Shown here: piece by piece, positions 11,703 to 21,654 of the stretch
Position numbering within the stretch: position 1 is the first letter of the stretch
Layout of the letters: each line of letters starts with the position of its first letter
Source: Rapana venosa
Taxonomy: Eukaryota; Mollusca; Gastropoda; Neogastropoda; Muricidae
Direction of reading: 5' to 3'
NCBI GenBank assembly: GCA_028751875.1
Contig: CM054158.1
Location: 10,383,798 to 10,447,797, forward strand
DNA: 64,000 bases
Position numbers and translations under genes: made by a program
The notes under the pieces: model-generated
Database searches by the model: none
Told to the model about the DNA's origin: nothing
What the model saw: the letters and a program-made list of their open reading frames with translations, nothing else

Positions 11703-12360
11703 TTTTTCTTCTAGGATTTTTTTTTATAGTTTATAGTTAAGTTTTGTTCAGAAGTTTACACTTTTAGTTTCGGTTTTTCCCTGTCTGTTTATCTAAAGTA
11801 TTAAAAATTTTAGTGGAGATTTTTTTGCCTGTTGTGAGCAGAAAGTGGTCCTTGGGTTTATTTGTTAACAAGAGTGGTTACCAGTCATTCAAAGCTAAGG
11901 GTTGTGTGCCAAAGTTACACGGGAGGGTTCTGTGTGCAGAGACCTCGTTTGGGCGCCTTCAAAAGGGTCCCGTCCTGGTGCATTTGTAGTTTTACTGGGG
12001 CTTTTTGTGTCTTTTTCTATGCTCTCTCTATCTCTTTTCTCCCTCTCTCTCTCTCTCTCCTTTTTCTCTCTCTCTTCTCTCTCTCTCTCCCTCTCTTCTC
12101 TCTCAGGGCCATAGCTATACTGAATAAACCATTTCGATTCGAGTTCCCCTCTCTCTCTCTCCTTTTCTCTCTCTCTCTCCCCTCTCTTTTCCCCCCTCTC
12201 TCTCTCCTCTCTCTCCTCTCTCTCTCCCTCCTCTCTACTTCTCTCTTCCCCTCTCCTCTCTCTCTTCTCTCTTCTCCCCCTTCTCTTCAAAAGCTTACAA
12301 GAAGACCAATGATGTGGGGCTGCTGTAGCTTACAGGTCACTTGTGTAGTTCGTTTTTCAA
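11703..12360 (-). repeat. 5' flank of receptor B, inverted copy of 61385-62234
   Basis: It shares with the receptor E upstream region the phrase 'agacctcgtttgggcgcc', the CT/GA microsatellite and the segment 'accaatgatgtggggctgct' (E has 'acgtggggctgctg'). The conserved order indicates a duplicated promoter-proximal region. Confidence 0.75.
12012..12290. repeat. CT microsatellite with short unique insert
   Basis: (CT)n with TCC interruptions, split at 12104-12148 by a short unique segment. It corresponds, inverted, to the GA tract at 61430-61895. Confidence 0.92.
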
Positions 12361-12560
12361 ACGGATGTCGCGATTTGTGATGGACCGGACACTGCCTGAT
12401 GGTTTTTGGTGCACTGTTGATGGGTTCACCCTCAGTGCACAAAGTTGTGGAAATTTCAGTAGCACTAGGTCTCCATCATTGGTTTTCCTGTTAGGTTTTG
12501 GGGTCCGTGTGGGTGCCTGCATGCCCGGGAGGAGAAGGATACAGCGCCCGTGCGGAGGCT
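12361..12560. other. Unassigned DNA
   Basis: No recognised feature. The 3' part may already belong to the LINE fragment that follows. Confidence 0.3.
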
Positions 12561-13143
12561 GGTATTGTGTTCATCATTTGTTTTTATCTTGTCCTTTCAA
12601 TATGGTGCATAGATGTTGGTGCTAGACTAGGGTCTATGCACCCAAAATAGACTTCGATGATAAAGGGAATCGGTGTTTTACGAAGTTTGGAGAGGCCCTC
12701 AAATCAAACTCCCAAAAAAGACTTTCTCGTGATCCAGGGCGACTGGAAATGCCAAGATCGGACCTGCGTTATGACCAATGGCAAAGGGGCTGTAGCCGTT
12801 TTGAGTGGACGAAACTAATGATTGAGGTTCAGCTTTGGAATTTCGCAGCAGCCAATTTACTGTCGCCAACACCCTTTTACCCCACAAGACTCAAGAAACG
12901 ACGTGGCAATACCAAATGGGAAAAACACCTAACCCGATTGATACATCTTTGGCCCCCCCAAACGTTTAAGTCGAGCACAAAAAAGCCCCGACAAAAATTT
13001 CCCGGGTGATTTGGTAGTGCACGACATGGTATATGACCCCCAAAAACAAGTGAAAAAAGAACCGAAAAGAAATCCCCCCTTTGCGGTTTCAAATGGGGAA
13101 AATGAAAGGGCCCCCAAGTCGCGAATTTTTAAAGTGGATAGGG
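12561..13143 (+). mobile_element. RTE-like LINE endonuclease fragment
   Basis: Frame-broken endonuclease. A VYAP block lies near 12633 and a LVIQGDW-like block near 12720-12745 (catalytic Asp region). A LLEF...ANTLLPHKT-like block is near 12840-12890 and a QID-like block near 12935. It ends abruptly at 13143, exactly where the 35-bp minisatellite and the 16.4-kb duplicated unit begin. It is the same broad family as the elements at 1-2832 and on the minus strand at 21655-24800. Confidence 0.7.
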
Positions 13144-13500
13144 CCATACAACAGTACACATTGTCAATGTGGCTTTCCTACAACAGTGCACCATTGTCAA
13201 TGTGTTTCCATACAACAGTACACATTGTCAATAGTGGCTTTCCATACAACAGTACACATTGTCAATGTGGCTTTCATACACCAGGACACATGTCAAATGT
13301 TGGCTTTCCATACTAACAGTACACTTGTCAATGTGTGCTTTCTTTACCTCAGTACACATTGTCATGTGGCTTTCCATACAACGTACACATTGTCAATGTT
13401 GGTCTTTCTATACACACTGTCAATCGTGGGCTTTCCATTACAAAGTACACCCTGTCACAGTGGTTTCCAATTACAACAGTACACCACTCTCAAGGTTCTG
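13144..13500. repeat. Minisatellite, unit about 35 bp (copy 1)
   Basis: About ten units of 'ccatacaacagtacacatt' plus 'gtcaatgtggctt' with small variations, decaying rightwards. It forms the left edge of the duplicated unit. Confidence 0.92.
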
Positions 13501-13569
13501 GTCACTCCAAGGTCTCCAAGGAGAATTCTGTGGTCTCGTGTGCACACCTGTTCACCTATCCTTACACAC

Positions 13570-13954
13570 GTGGACTGCAGTTGTGTGTGTTGTCGCGGTC
13601 CGTCTGCTAATTTTAGTGCGTGTGTGCGTGATGTGTGTGTGAGTGTGTGTGTGGGTGTGTGTGTGCGTGCGTGCGTTGTGTTTTCGTTTATTTTGTATTG
13701 GTGCTGTCTTGGCATCTGTCTTATAGTCTAAAAAATAAATGCAATAAGAAAATAATCACCACAGGGCAACCACACACAAACCATACCCACACGCACAACC
13801 CACACGCCGACACACACACAAACAAACCACACACCATACAACTCGCACACACACAAAACGCACACCACACACCCACACACACACAACACACCCCACACCA
13901 CAACACACACACACACTAGCACGACACGCACACATACTGCACACATTACACACA
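13570..13954. repeat. GT-rich then CA-rich microsatellites (copy 1)
   Basis: GT-rich tract at about 13585-13680 and CA-rich tract at about 13770-13954, separated by a short AT-rich segment. The cysteine- or threonine-rich open frames here are artefacts. Confidence 0.9.
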
Positions 13955-14166
13955 GGGGACGGGAACGCCTAGTGGTTAGAAACATTGCGCTGCAATCGGA
14001 CGACCCTGGGTTCGATTCCGTTCAAGGGGTTATTTTCCTGTGAGTCAACTTCAGTGCAGACTCCACTCTCCCCAAAAGTCCTTCGGGTGAGACTATAAAC
14101 CGACCCGGCCCGTGTGCTAACGCACGCAGAAATCTGCGCACTCGTTAAACCCGTTCCCCCTTACTG
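13955..14166 (+). mobile_element. tRNA-derived SINE (copy 1)
   Basis: The head resembles a tRNA. An A-box-like 'gcctagtggttag' is at 13967-13979 and a canonical B box 'gggttcgattcc' at 14008-14019, which are the internal RNA polymerase III promoter elements. A body of about 140 bases follows, with 'ggtgagactataaaccg' and 'gttaaacccgttccccctt', typical of animal SINE bodies. It cannot fold as a functional tRNA because the acceptor arm is not paired. The family name is not known to me. Confidence 0.75.
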
Positions 14167-14585
14167 CTTTTTCTGAAGAGTAGGACATGTGTGCGTGGGA
14201 TACGGATGACAAAATTTACAAAGCTGCATACACACCGGGGACTAGATGTAAAAAAGCACACAAGTGCTTATTCCCATTCATCCGCGCTATAAAAGAATAA
14301 AACACAATACACACACGGCACACATACAAACACGCACCACACACACACGCGTGAGAAAAAAAATGTAATGAATAATTATCTTATGGTCACGATAAAGCTT
14401 TCCAGGCGCAGCCTCGTTCTACAATCTGTCATTGTAAAAATACAAACCATCTATACAATTAGTACCACATCACAGACAAGGAAAAAACGCCATTCATGCC
14501 GATTAAAATAAAACAAAACAACGAGCGCTGAGTGAGCCGTTCGAGAGAGGATTTGCGGCGAGAGTAAGAGCCTGACGCGAGGGCG
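14167..14585. other. Unassigned DNA after SINE (copy 1)
   Basis: AT-rich DNA with a short CA tract at 14300-14350. It may include the SINE 3' tail. No gene seen. Confidence 0.4.
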
Positions 14586-14628
14586 AGAAGAGGAGAGGTA
14601 GAGAGAGAGGAGGAGGAGACAGACAGAA

Positions 14629-14659
<31 letters not shown>

Positions 14660-15120
14660 AAGACGAGACAGCGACGAGACAGAGAATCCATATCGACAGT
14701 CTATTTTTAAACTATTCCTGGCAGGTAAATCATTAAGTAATACAGCAAGCACCCGCTGCGCGCGCGTGTGTGGTTTGCGTGTGTGTGTATTGCGTGTCTA
14801 TGTGTGTGTTAGCCTACCATGTGTGTGTTATGTGTGTGCCATATGTGTGTGTGTGTGTATGTTGTGTGTGTTTGGGTGTATGTGTGTATGTGTGTGTGTG
14901 TGTGTGTGTTCATGGTCCTCTTTACTGTGCGTGCTGTGTTTGTGTGTATGTTGTGTGTGTTTTGTTTGTATGTTGGTGTGTTGTGAGCGCGCGCCGGTGC
15001 CGGGCGGGTGAGTATAGTGTGTGTGTATTGGTGAGTGTATGTATGTGTGTGTGGTGTGCTGAGTGAGTATGTGTGTGTGTGTGTGTGTGTGTGTTGGGTT
15101 GTGGTGTGTATGTTGTGTTT
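14586..15120. repeat. GACA and GT microsatellites (copy 1)
   Basis: A GACA/GAGA tract lies at 14590-14690. GT-rich DNA lies at 14765-15118, including pure (GT)n runs at 14892-14910 and 15070-15092. Confidence 0.9.
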
Positions 15121-16080
15121 GAAGTTATTTGTGTGGATTTTTTTTCTGTGTGTGTTTGTCGGTGTGCACATGCCCAGATCACGCCGTTCGCGATGCAACT
15201 TCAGACTTCAGACTCCAGAGTTTCATTTTGACGTACATGGCCATAGGGCACAACACTACTCAAAGAATGATGCATACAGGGAGGATGAGAGAGTGAGAGA
15301 ACAGATAGTTAAGAAAAGAAAAAGTAGACTAGACAGACGAGCAGATCAGACAGACAGATAGACTTGATTTTATCATATATTTATTATATATAATATACTA
15401 TATTGATAATATATATATTTAGTATATATATATGATAGTATATATATATTATATTATATATTTATATAATAGATGAGAGAGAGACTTCAGACTTTCCGAC
15501 TTGATTCTGTACATCGGCTTAGGCCAATCACAAAGGACTGAGGGTAGTGTGTGCGGTTGATAGACGTGGAGCGGAATATGACCATGAGTGTTATAGAACC
15601 CATTATATCAACGTGTATATAGGATATGAAACGATCTCATCCAGCAGATATAAAGAAAATTAATCACCCATTTCTTGACATTATCTCATCACAACATATA
15701 TTCCCGTCGTCATAATCGACATGTTTTGAATGTAGTTTTCAATCAATATAGGATCCATTTCTATACTAGTTAGTCTTATTCTTCGTGTGGTTGATTGAAA
15801 AATAGAATCGTATAAATTGATGTTCTATCTGGTAGATATTGTGCTATGAGTAGCGACGTGCCCGGAAGTTCTTGATAACTTTACGAAACTTGTGTCTCCT
15901 TCTCCTAGACAGGGCAATTACTAAAAAGTGTTCTTCCGCGCGCTTCTTTCGGTCTTTACACACCGAGCACTGCTTATCTTCATTTGAATACTACTATAGG
16001 AGTGTGTATAATGTTTAGTGGAAGGCATTCGCATCGTACTAGCATTAACTGCCACGCTGGAAAGCAATGTGTATCCATTT
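15121..16080. other. Unassigned DNA with TA microsatellite (copy 1)
   Basis: An alternating TA tract lies at 15373-15475, and a short GACA tract at 15345-15360. The rest is ordinary AT-rich sequence with no gene recognised. Confidence 0.5.
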
Positions 16081-16320
16081 CCCTGTGCGTGCGTGGAGTG
16101 TATTGTGTATGTGTGTGTGGCCGTGCTGTGCGTGTGCGTGTGTGTATGTGTGTGTTGTGTATTGTTGAGCGTTTCTGTGTTTTGTGTTTGTTGTGGGTGG
16201 GTGGTGTGATGGTAAGTGTTGCTGTCGTTTGTGTGACTTGTGTGTATGGTGCGTGTGTGGTTTGTGTTGTAGTGAGTGTTGCTGATATAAGTGTGTGTGT
16301 GTGTATGTGAGTGTGCTTTA
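16081..16320. repeat. GT-rich simple sequence (copy 1)
   Basis: Irregular GTGTG-rich DNA. All open frames across it are low complexity. Confidence 0.85.
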
Positions 16321-16468
16321 AATGTGCCGCCACGCGCGCATGTTGGTTGCTACAGAGACCGTGTGTACCGAATGTGTCCTGTCCGTCATGTGTATGTGTT
16401 GTGGGTTTTGTGCGGTGTGTCTCTCACTGCGCTGTGTGCTCCCCATGGTCTGTTGTCGATTTGTGCCA

Positions 16469-16877
16469 GGTGAGCAGTCAGTTGTCAGGAGTGAGCAGCC
16501 GCAAGTTTATGAGGAGCAGCAGTCAGTTTATAAGGGTGAGCAGTTCAGATATCGTTGAGCAGTCAAGTTGTCACGGAGAGCAGTAGTCGTTATCAGGGAG
16601 AGCAGTCAGCTTAGTCAGGAGAGAGCAGTCAGTTATCAGGAGAGGCAGTCTGTTATCAGTGAGAGCAGTCCGTTATCAGGTGAGCATGTCACGTTTCCCC
16701 AGGAGAGCCGTCAGTTCCAGAGCAGAGAGCAGTCAGTTATCTGGAAGCAGTCAGTTTTATCAGGAGAGCAGTCAGTGATCGGTGAGCAGTAGTTGTCCTG
16801 TGAGCAGTCAGGTTGCCTAGGTGAGCCGGCAGTTATCAGGTGAGCAGTCAGGTTCTCAGGTGAGCAGTCAGTTATCT
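16469..16877. repeat. Minisatellite, unit 19-20 bp, about 20 copies (copy 1)
   Basis: The unit is close to 'ggtgagcagtcagttatca'. Units vary by one or two bases and by indels. It is not coding; the Ser/Gln-rich frames are by-products. Confidence 0.92.
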
Positions 16878-17605
16878 GCCGCATACATTGGTTTCGTGGA
16901 TCAGTCCACAGAATCTTCTGTGCATTGCTGTCTGTCGTCAAAGAACTAATCGTCAAGCCGAAAAAGTGGTCTTTAGACCCTGATGTAGGCGCTGTAACTG
17001 ATGTGGTCTGTATATCAGTTGATGTCGTGCCTCAACACATCTCCTCCATTCAACTAATTCGCCTCCTAGCTACTCTTCCATCATTAATCACAACAACAAC
17101 AACCAACCAAGACAAACCAACAACCCAGTCCTATCATCTCTCATACTCACTAATCATCGTATCACAACAAGTTTCATCAGCTAATACTCATAATAACATA
17201 CTAATAATAATACTTCTAATGTAATGAACGTTATAAAGCTTGGTATCTTGTAGAAAAACAAACCCAAAACAAAACAAAAGCGATTTTCAATCAACCCACT
17301 CCAACCCTGCCACCATAAAATGCTTACCTCGTATTACAACGCCAAAATCAAATTCAAACCAGATACACGACAACACCACCACCCCCCCACCCAACCTCAC
17401 CCCATCCCCCACACACACACAGACCACCACACACCACGCTGACGTATTACTACTTCGGCAGTGTTGATGGAAATTTTGATAGGCAGGGATAGATAATTAA
17501 GTGATGAAAACAGATAGGGAAAGTCTTGTTTGAAATAGGCATGTCTTAGGCAGGATGTTTAGAGTCGAAAGTCGGTCTTTCGCGAAGGGGCGAGAGAGAG
17601 GCCCA
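16878..17605. other. Unassigned DNA (copy 1)
   Basis: Moderately AC-rich sequence with CAA, CCA and CA stretches (17085-17110 and 17370-17440). No gene recognised. Confidence 0.4.
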
Positions 17606-17613
17606 TACCCGAT

Positions 17614-18272
17614 ATGATGGACCAGACATTAGAGCAAGTTCGCAGGGCACCTAGGCGTCTTGTTCCAGACCTGATGTCTGGTATTGCCAGTGATTCCCCT
17701 CACTGAGCCAGGACGCCCCCATCAGCGGGAGCGCATCTGGGAGTGATACGGTCAAACCACTAACCCAGCACTATGATCCATTGGCGCAGAGGGTTGCTCC
17801 ATTTGACGACGTTTATCAAGGAGGGATGCGCACTTTAGATAGCATGGCCGGGGATGCTGGAGACACTGTGGGTGTTCTTGGAACGCTGGCTGCCAGAAAC
17901 GCCCGTGTAACACAAGTGTACAGTTCCACACGCGGTCCGGTCTAGGCACTAGAGCAGAATAATGAAATGTCGATACTGCAACTCCGTAATGTTCTCCGCG
18001 AACAAGTGACAGAGGAGGTTGAGGAAAACAGAGGGAGAACGGCGACCTGACCTTTCCATCCGTCCGGCTCTGTGCTCACACTTGGGTGTGGGTATTCTGG
18101 AATAATGCAGAGTGTCGGGGACATATCTCACGCCAACATGCCCTTGTACACAGTCTGCAGTCGAGCGTTGGATGGCAAGTGCTTCTCTCGCGTCTTCTTA
18201 CAAGAGGCAAACCACAAAGCCAGGCCCCTTGCTGGAAACGAGCAGCAGATGACGGATCCCCCTTACAGGTGA
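17614..18272 (+). pseudogene. Coding-like segment of unknown origin (copy 1)
   Basis: A frame starting ATGATG at 17614 encodes about 30 residues (MMDQTLEQVRRAPRRLVPDL...). Coding character continues, after a one-base shift near 17695, in a frame open from 17694 to 18272 apart from a TAG at 17943 and a TGA at 18048. The translated segment is rich in Asp, Gly, Ala, Val and Gln, not low complexity, and reads like a soluble protein (for example DSMAGDAGDTVGVLGTLAA). I do not recognise the family. Options are a decayed host gene, a transposon protein or an integrated viral gene; nothing visible decides between them. The opposite strand is also fairly open, which lowers confidence. Confidence 0.3.
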
Positions 18273-18473
18273 CGCGCAGCAAGGCCCCAGAAAACAGGTG
18301 CGCCTTATGAGAAACTCATGTGCTCTGTCTTAGCAAACTGGGCCGTCCTGCTGCATGAGAGAGTCCGTGGCAATTGTCGGCGTGCCTGCCTGGCCTGCCT
18401 GACAATGCACCGATGCAGAAAGTGGAGCCTTGTTCTGTGACAGTGGTGGAGGAGTGTCTCTGCTTTGGAGGAT

Positions 18474-18625
18474 GTAGATAGATAGATCGATCAGATAGAT
18501 AGATAGAGTAGAGAGAGAGAAGAGAGCGACAGAGAGGGCGAGAGAGAGAGATGAGTAGAGAGACGAGAGATCGAGAGACGAGACGCCGGAGATTGACGAG
18601 AGTCGAGAAGACAGAGGAGAGAGGG
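18474..18625. repeat. GATA/GAGA microsatellite (copy 1)
   Basis: (GATA)n at 18474-18505 passes into irregular GAGA-rich sequence. Confidence 0.9.
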
Positions 18626-18859
18626 GAGAGAACTTCCCCTTCCACTTTGTTCCAGGCAGTAAGGGCTCTGGGGACTAATGTCGGCATATGCAGACGAGTT
18701 GTGTGTAGTGATCTGGAAAATGAGTGACGGACGTTTGGTTGAAGAGTGCTCTTCACCTTTAACATTGGCGAGCGTTTCGTGCTTCTATTCAAAAATGTTG
18801 ACATGTCTAGAGGTGAGGGGCGTCCGTCCCACATGGTCCACATCTTGAATTTACAGTTA

Positions 18860-19425
18860 TTAGTATTAGAAAGGTGAGGAGAGGAGGCCTGCTGTGACTC
18901 CTGATGTCCAGTCTCGTATAAAGAAGTGAGGGATGAGAGCCTGCATGAAACTCTGATGTCCAGTATCGAGAATAGAAAGGTGCGGAGAGCGCCATGATCC
19001 TGAACATGATGTCCCGAATTCGTAGGAGCAGAGTGGAGGAGAGGGAGGCATGCATGACAATCTGTGTGTCCCCTTATCAGTATAGAAAGCAGTGAGGAAG
19101 TGGGAGCCTGACTGTAACTCCTGAATTGTCCAGTATCATATAGAAAGTGAGGATGTGCTGCATGACTCCTGATGTCCCGCATATTAGTATACAAAGGTGA
19201 GGGCAGAGAGCGCTGCATTGAACTCTGGAGTTCTTAGTACAGTATAGAAAGCGTGAAGGATGAGAGCTCTGCATGAACTCTGGGTTCCAGTTTCAGTTAT
19301 AGACAAGGTGAGGAGGAGATCCTGCATCAATTCGTGATGTTATCAGTAATGTAGAAAGGGTGGAGGAAGAGAGGGCGAGCCTGCATGATAATCTGGAGTC
19401 CTCTGGTATCAGGATCTGTAGGTCA
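18860..19425. repeat. Minisatellite, unit about 55 bp, about 10 copies (copy 1)
   Basis: Units contain 'tgcatgaactctgatgtcca', then a 'gtatcagtatagaaaggtga' segment and a purine-rich end. The 300-codon minus-strand frame at 18316-19218 is mostly this repeat read backwards and is not considered a gene. Confidence 0.88.
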
Positions 19426-19477
19426 GGTCTCAGCTCTATGGGTGTTATGGGAACAATGATTTATTTCTATCGAATTC

Positions 19478-19741
19478 TCATATTCTTGGAGCGTTGGAGT
19501 TGACCAGTACAATCACAAAAAATACAGACACGGTGATGCCTCCTAGGCCAGGGGACCAGCAAAGCATGGCAGTCTTGACGAGGCTGTTCATGTTTCCTGT
19601 GTCCCAGTTGACAGGACTGCAGCCAGGGCCCATCAGACGCTCAGGTGGGGCGAGATGACGGTTCTGATGGTATTGTCTGAGCAAAAGCGCCGCCATGGAC
19701 TGAGGTGGAGACGGTATTCCTCTCCCCTTGGGTGCGGGCAC
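19478..19741 (-). CDS. Small hypothetical ORF with C-terminal hydrophobic segment (copy 1)
   Basis: An 87-codon frame with a Pro- and Gln-containing N-terminal half and a hydrophobic stretch near the end (GITVSVFFVIVLVN) that could be a membrane anchor. No family recognised and no supporting regulatory signal. It lies between two coding-like patches, so it may be part of the same decayed locus. Chance is a real alternative at this length. Confidence 0.2.
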   Translation of the reverse strand: MPAPKGRGIPSPPQSMAALLLRQYHQNRHLAPPERLMGPGCSPVNWDTGNMNSLVKTAMLCWSPGLGGITVSVFFVIVLVNSNAPRI

Positions 19742-19930
19742 CCCGGTACCTTCCCTATGGTGGGGAACCTGCCGTTATTGGTAGAGGCGCGCCACACCAC
19801 AACAGGAAAACAAACAAAAAGTGTCACTTTGAAAAGAATTGCGTTTTAGGTGGATGATATAAAAATCAAACCATGTGTGATAAACACAGACTGTGAACGT
19901 TTCTGTGTTTAGGGCCTAAAAGGACACTTT

Positions 19931-20537
19931 GTGAGAACTGAACTGAGAAGCAGGTCTGCGTGCTCGCGTAGCACCATTGAGGAGATGAGGTTCAGATACC
20001 ATCTGCCAGGCTTCCTGAGTGTGTCCAGCGCTCATGCGATCAGAGAGAAGAGAGGTCCTGCTCGTCAATACTTGCAACACATGCAGGAGGGCCAACTTCA
20101 GAGCAAGCAAGGCTTTGAGCAGGGAACCCGAGACATCCCTCCCTTCCATCACCACCATTTTAAGGACCGAGCAGGAAACAATGCTGTGATGGAAGTGTTT
20201 ATGAGTTCTGGTGTGCTGAACAAGTCTACGCCATTGACAGTCTGCAGACGTGGTTCGCATCTTATCTGAATGGCTATATCACTTTGGATTGGGAGTTCCA
20301 CAGCTCCCTGACATGTCTACGATAGAAACCGCCATGTTGGAAACAGTTGAGAAAGGTCACCCGTCTTGCACCTTGGGGACTATGTCGCAGACTGGTGGCC
20401 GGGCTAGGAGTCAGGGGTTAGGAGGTCTCGTCAGAGATGTTGTGATCCAGGAGCCTGTTCTCATTTCTGAGCAGCTTCTTGCCGAGGAGATGGAGAGTGA
20501 AGAAGTCGACCTCATCGAGAGCCTCGTGAGATGTTAA
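19931..20537 (+). pseudogene. Coding-like segment of unknown origin (copy 1)
   Basis: Protein-like character appears in three successive frames. 19931-20200 includes REKRGPARQYLQHMQEGQLQ. A second frame at about 20190-20310 includes IDSLQTWFASYLNGYITLDW. 20310-20537 ends in an acidic tail (LLAEEMESEEVDLIESLVRC, then a TAA stop at 20535). This fits one coding region broken by two frameshifts. I cannot name the protein. With 17614-18272 and the minus-strand frame at 19478-19741 it forms a block of about 3 kb not explained by LINEs. Confidence 0.35.
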
Positions 20538-20544
20538 ATGAGCG

Positions 20545-21055
20545 GACCGACCCCTGAGATCGGATAGAATGAGATGAGCACCGGAGAGATGAGCGAGAGG
20601 AGAGACGAGAAGCGCGAGAGCGACACCGCGAGACGAGACAGGTTAGAGGAGAGAGACAGAGAGCGAGACAGCGCGAGAGGTGGGGGGGGGCGGGGGCCCC
20701 GCCCCGCCCATCAAAACACCCAAAGAGAGACAGAGACATGAGAGAGAGCACAGAGAGAGCAGACAGCGAGCGCGACACACAGAGAGCCAGAGGACGCGAG
20801 GAAGAGACAGGAGAGAGCCAGTGGAGAGTGAACCACGCACAGAGAGAAGAGACAGAGAGAGAGACAGCGTAGGAGACTAGATGCGAGAGGACACGACAGT
20901 AGAGACAGAGACAGAGCGAGAGACAGGAGAGTGATTCAGAAAGAAGACTGAGAGAGAAACAGATGGAGCGAGAAGAGGGAGCACAGAAAAGACAGACAAG
21001 AGAGAGACAGAGCCAGAGAGAGGAGAGACAGAGGAGAGAGGAGAACGCTTGTGAC
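20545..21055. repeat. GA-rich low-complexity tract (copy 1)
   Basis: Degenerate (GAGACA)n/(GAGA)n with a G/C run at 20681-20708. Frames through it are artefacts. Confidence 0.88.
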
Positions 21056-21654
21056 GCCCCATAAGGCATGCATTCAAAACAATTTTTTAACTCAAGCTTT
21101 TGCCCATCTTTGACCAACCACCGTTTCTGTGCCTGCATTGTCAGCATTGGAGACCGGTGGTTTGGAGGTTCTGGGCATGAGAGATGGCCTGTTGATCGTC
21201 TGTGTGGCTGAAAAGTCAACAGTGCCGGCATCTGTAAATCCTTGATTTGGGACAGGCCTGTGGGCGTTGGAGTGTAGGCCGTGGACTCTTTTGCAATGTT
21301 GACTCGTTATTAGAGCGGAAAAGATCTTCCAAAAGTTCATTCCATAATGACACTGAGTCTCTTCTGCATGTCTCTGTAAGGAAAAGGCCGCGAACAGGCT
21401 ACAGGCCTTTTGGCAGGACACAGTGGGCGGTTGGCAATACTCTGCGATGGGAGGCAGCAGTCAAAGGTGCAGGGAAGAGGGATGGACTGGAGTCTGTTGC
21501 TTCTGTTGACCTATGTTGACCACTGTGGGCCAGTACAGTCCTATACGCCGGGCACATGGACTCCACCAAGACCGTGTCCAACATGCTTGTGAGGTTCTCA
21601 CGTGACAGACATTGCACAGCTGTGGTCTCCATTGTCTGACACAGTACTTTGGAT
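21056..21654. other. Unassigned DNA downstream of LINE (copy 1)
   Basis: Balanced composition, several short open frames on both strands, no family recognised. It may be the 3' untranslated part of the minus-strand LINE. Confidence 0.35.

Noticed and set aside
13955..14030. Functional tRNA gene
   Set aside because: A-box-like and B-box motifs are present but the acceptor and anticodon arms do not pair. The long conserved body downstream identifies a SINE.
14766..15198. Cysteine/valine-rich or threonine/histidine-rich ORFs in both copies of the unit
   Set aside because: Both strands of GT microsatellites are open in all frames. Considered as cysteine-rich peptides and dismissed as low complexity.
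16469..16877. Regular 19-20-bp units considered as a regulatory operator array
   Set aside because: Simple head-to-tail minisatellite with drifting units. No gene is placed to be controlled by it.
18316..19218. 300-codon minus-strand ORF (also at 34705-35607)
   Set aside because: Most of it is the 55-bp minisatellite and a GAGA tract read backwards. The peptide is repetitive and has no domain.
20512..21231. 239-codon Ser/Leu/Cys-rich minus-strand ORF (also at 36901-37620)
   Set aside because: Translation of the GA-rich low-complexity tract. A lack of stops is expected there.
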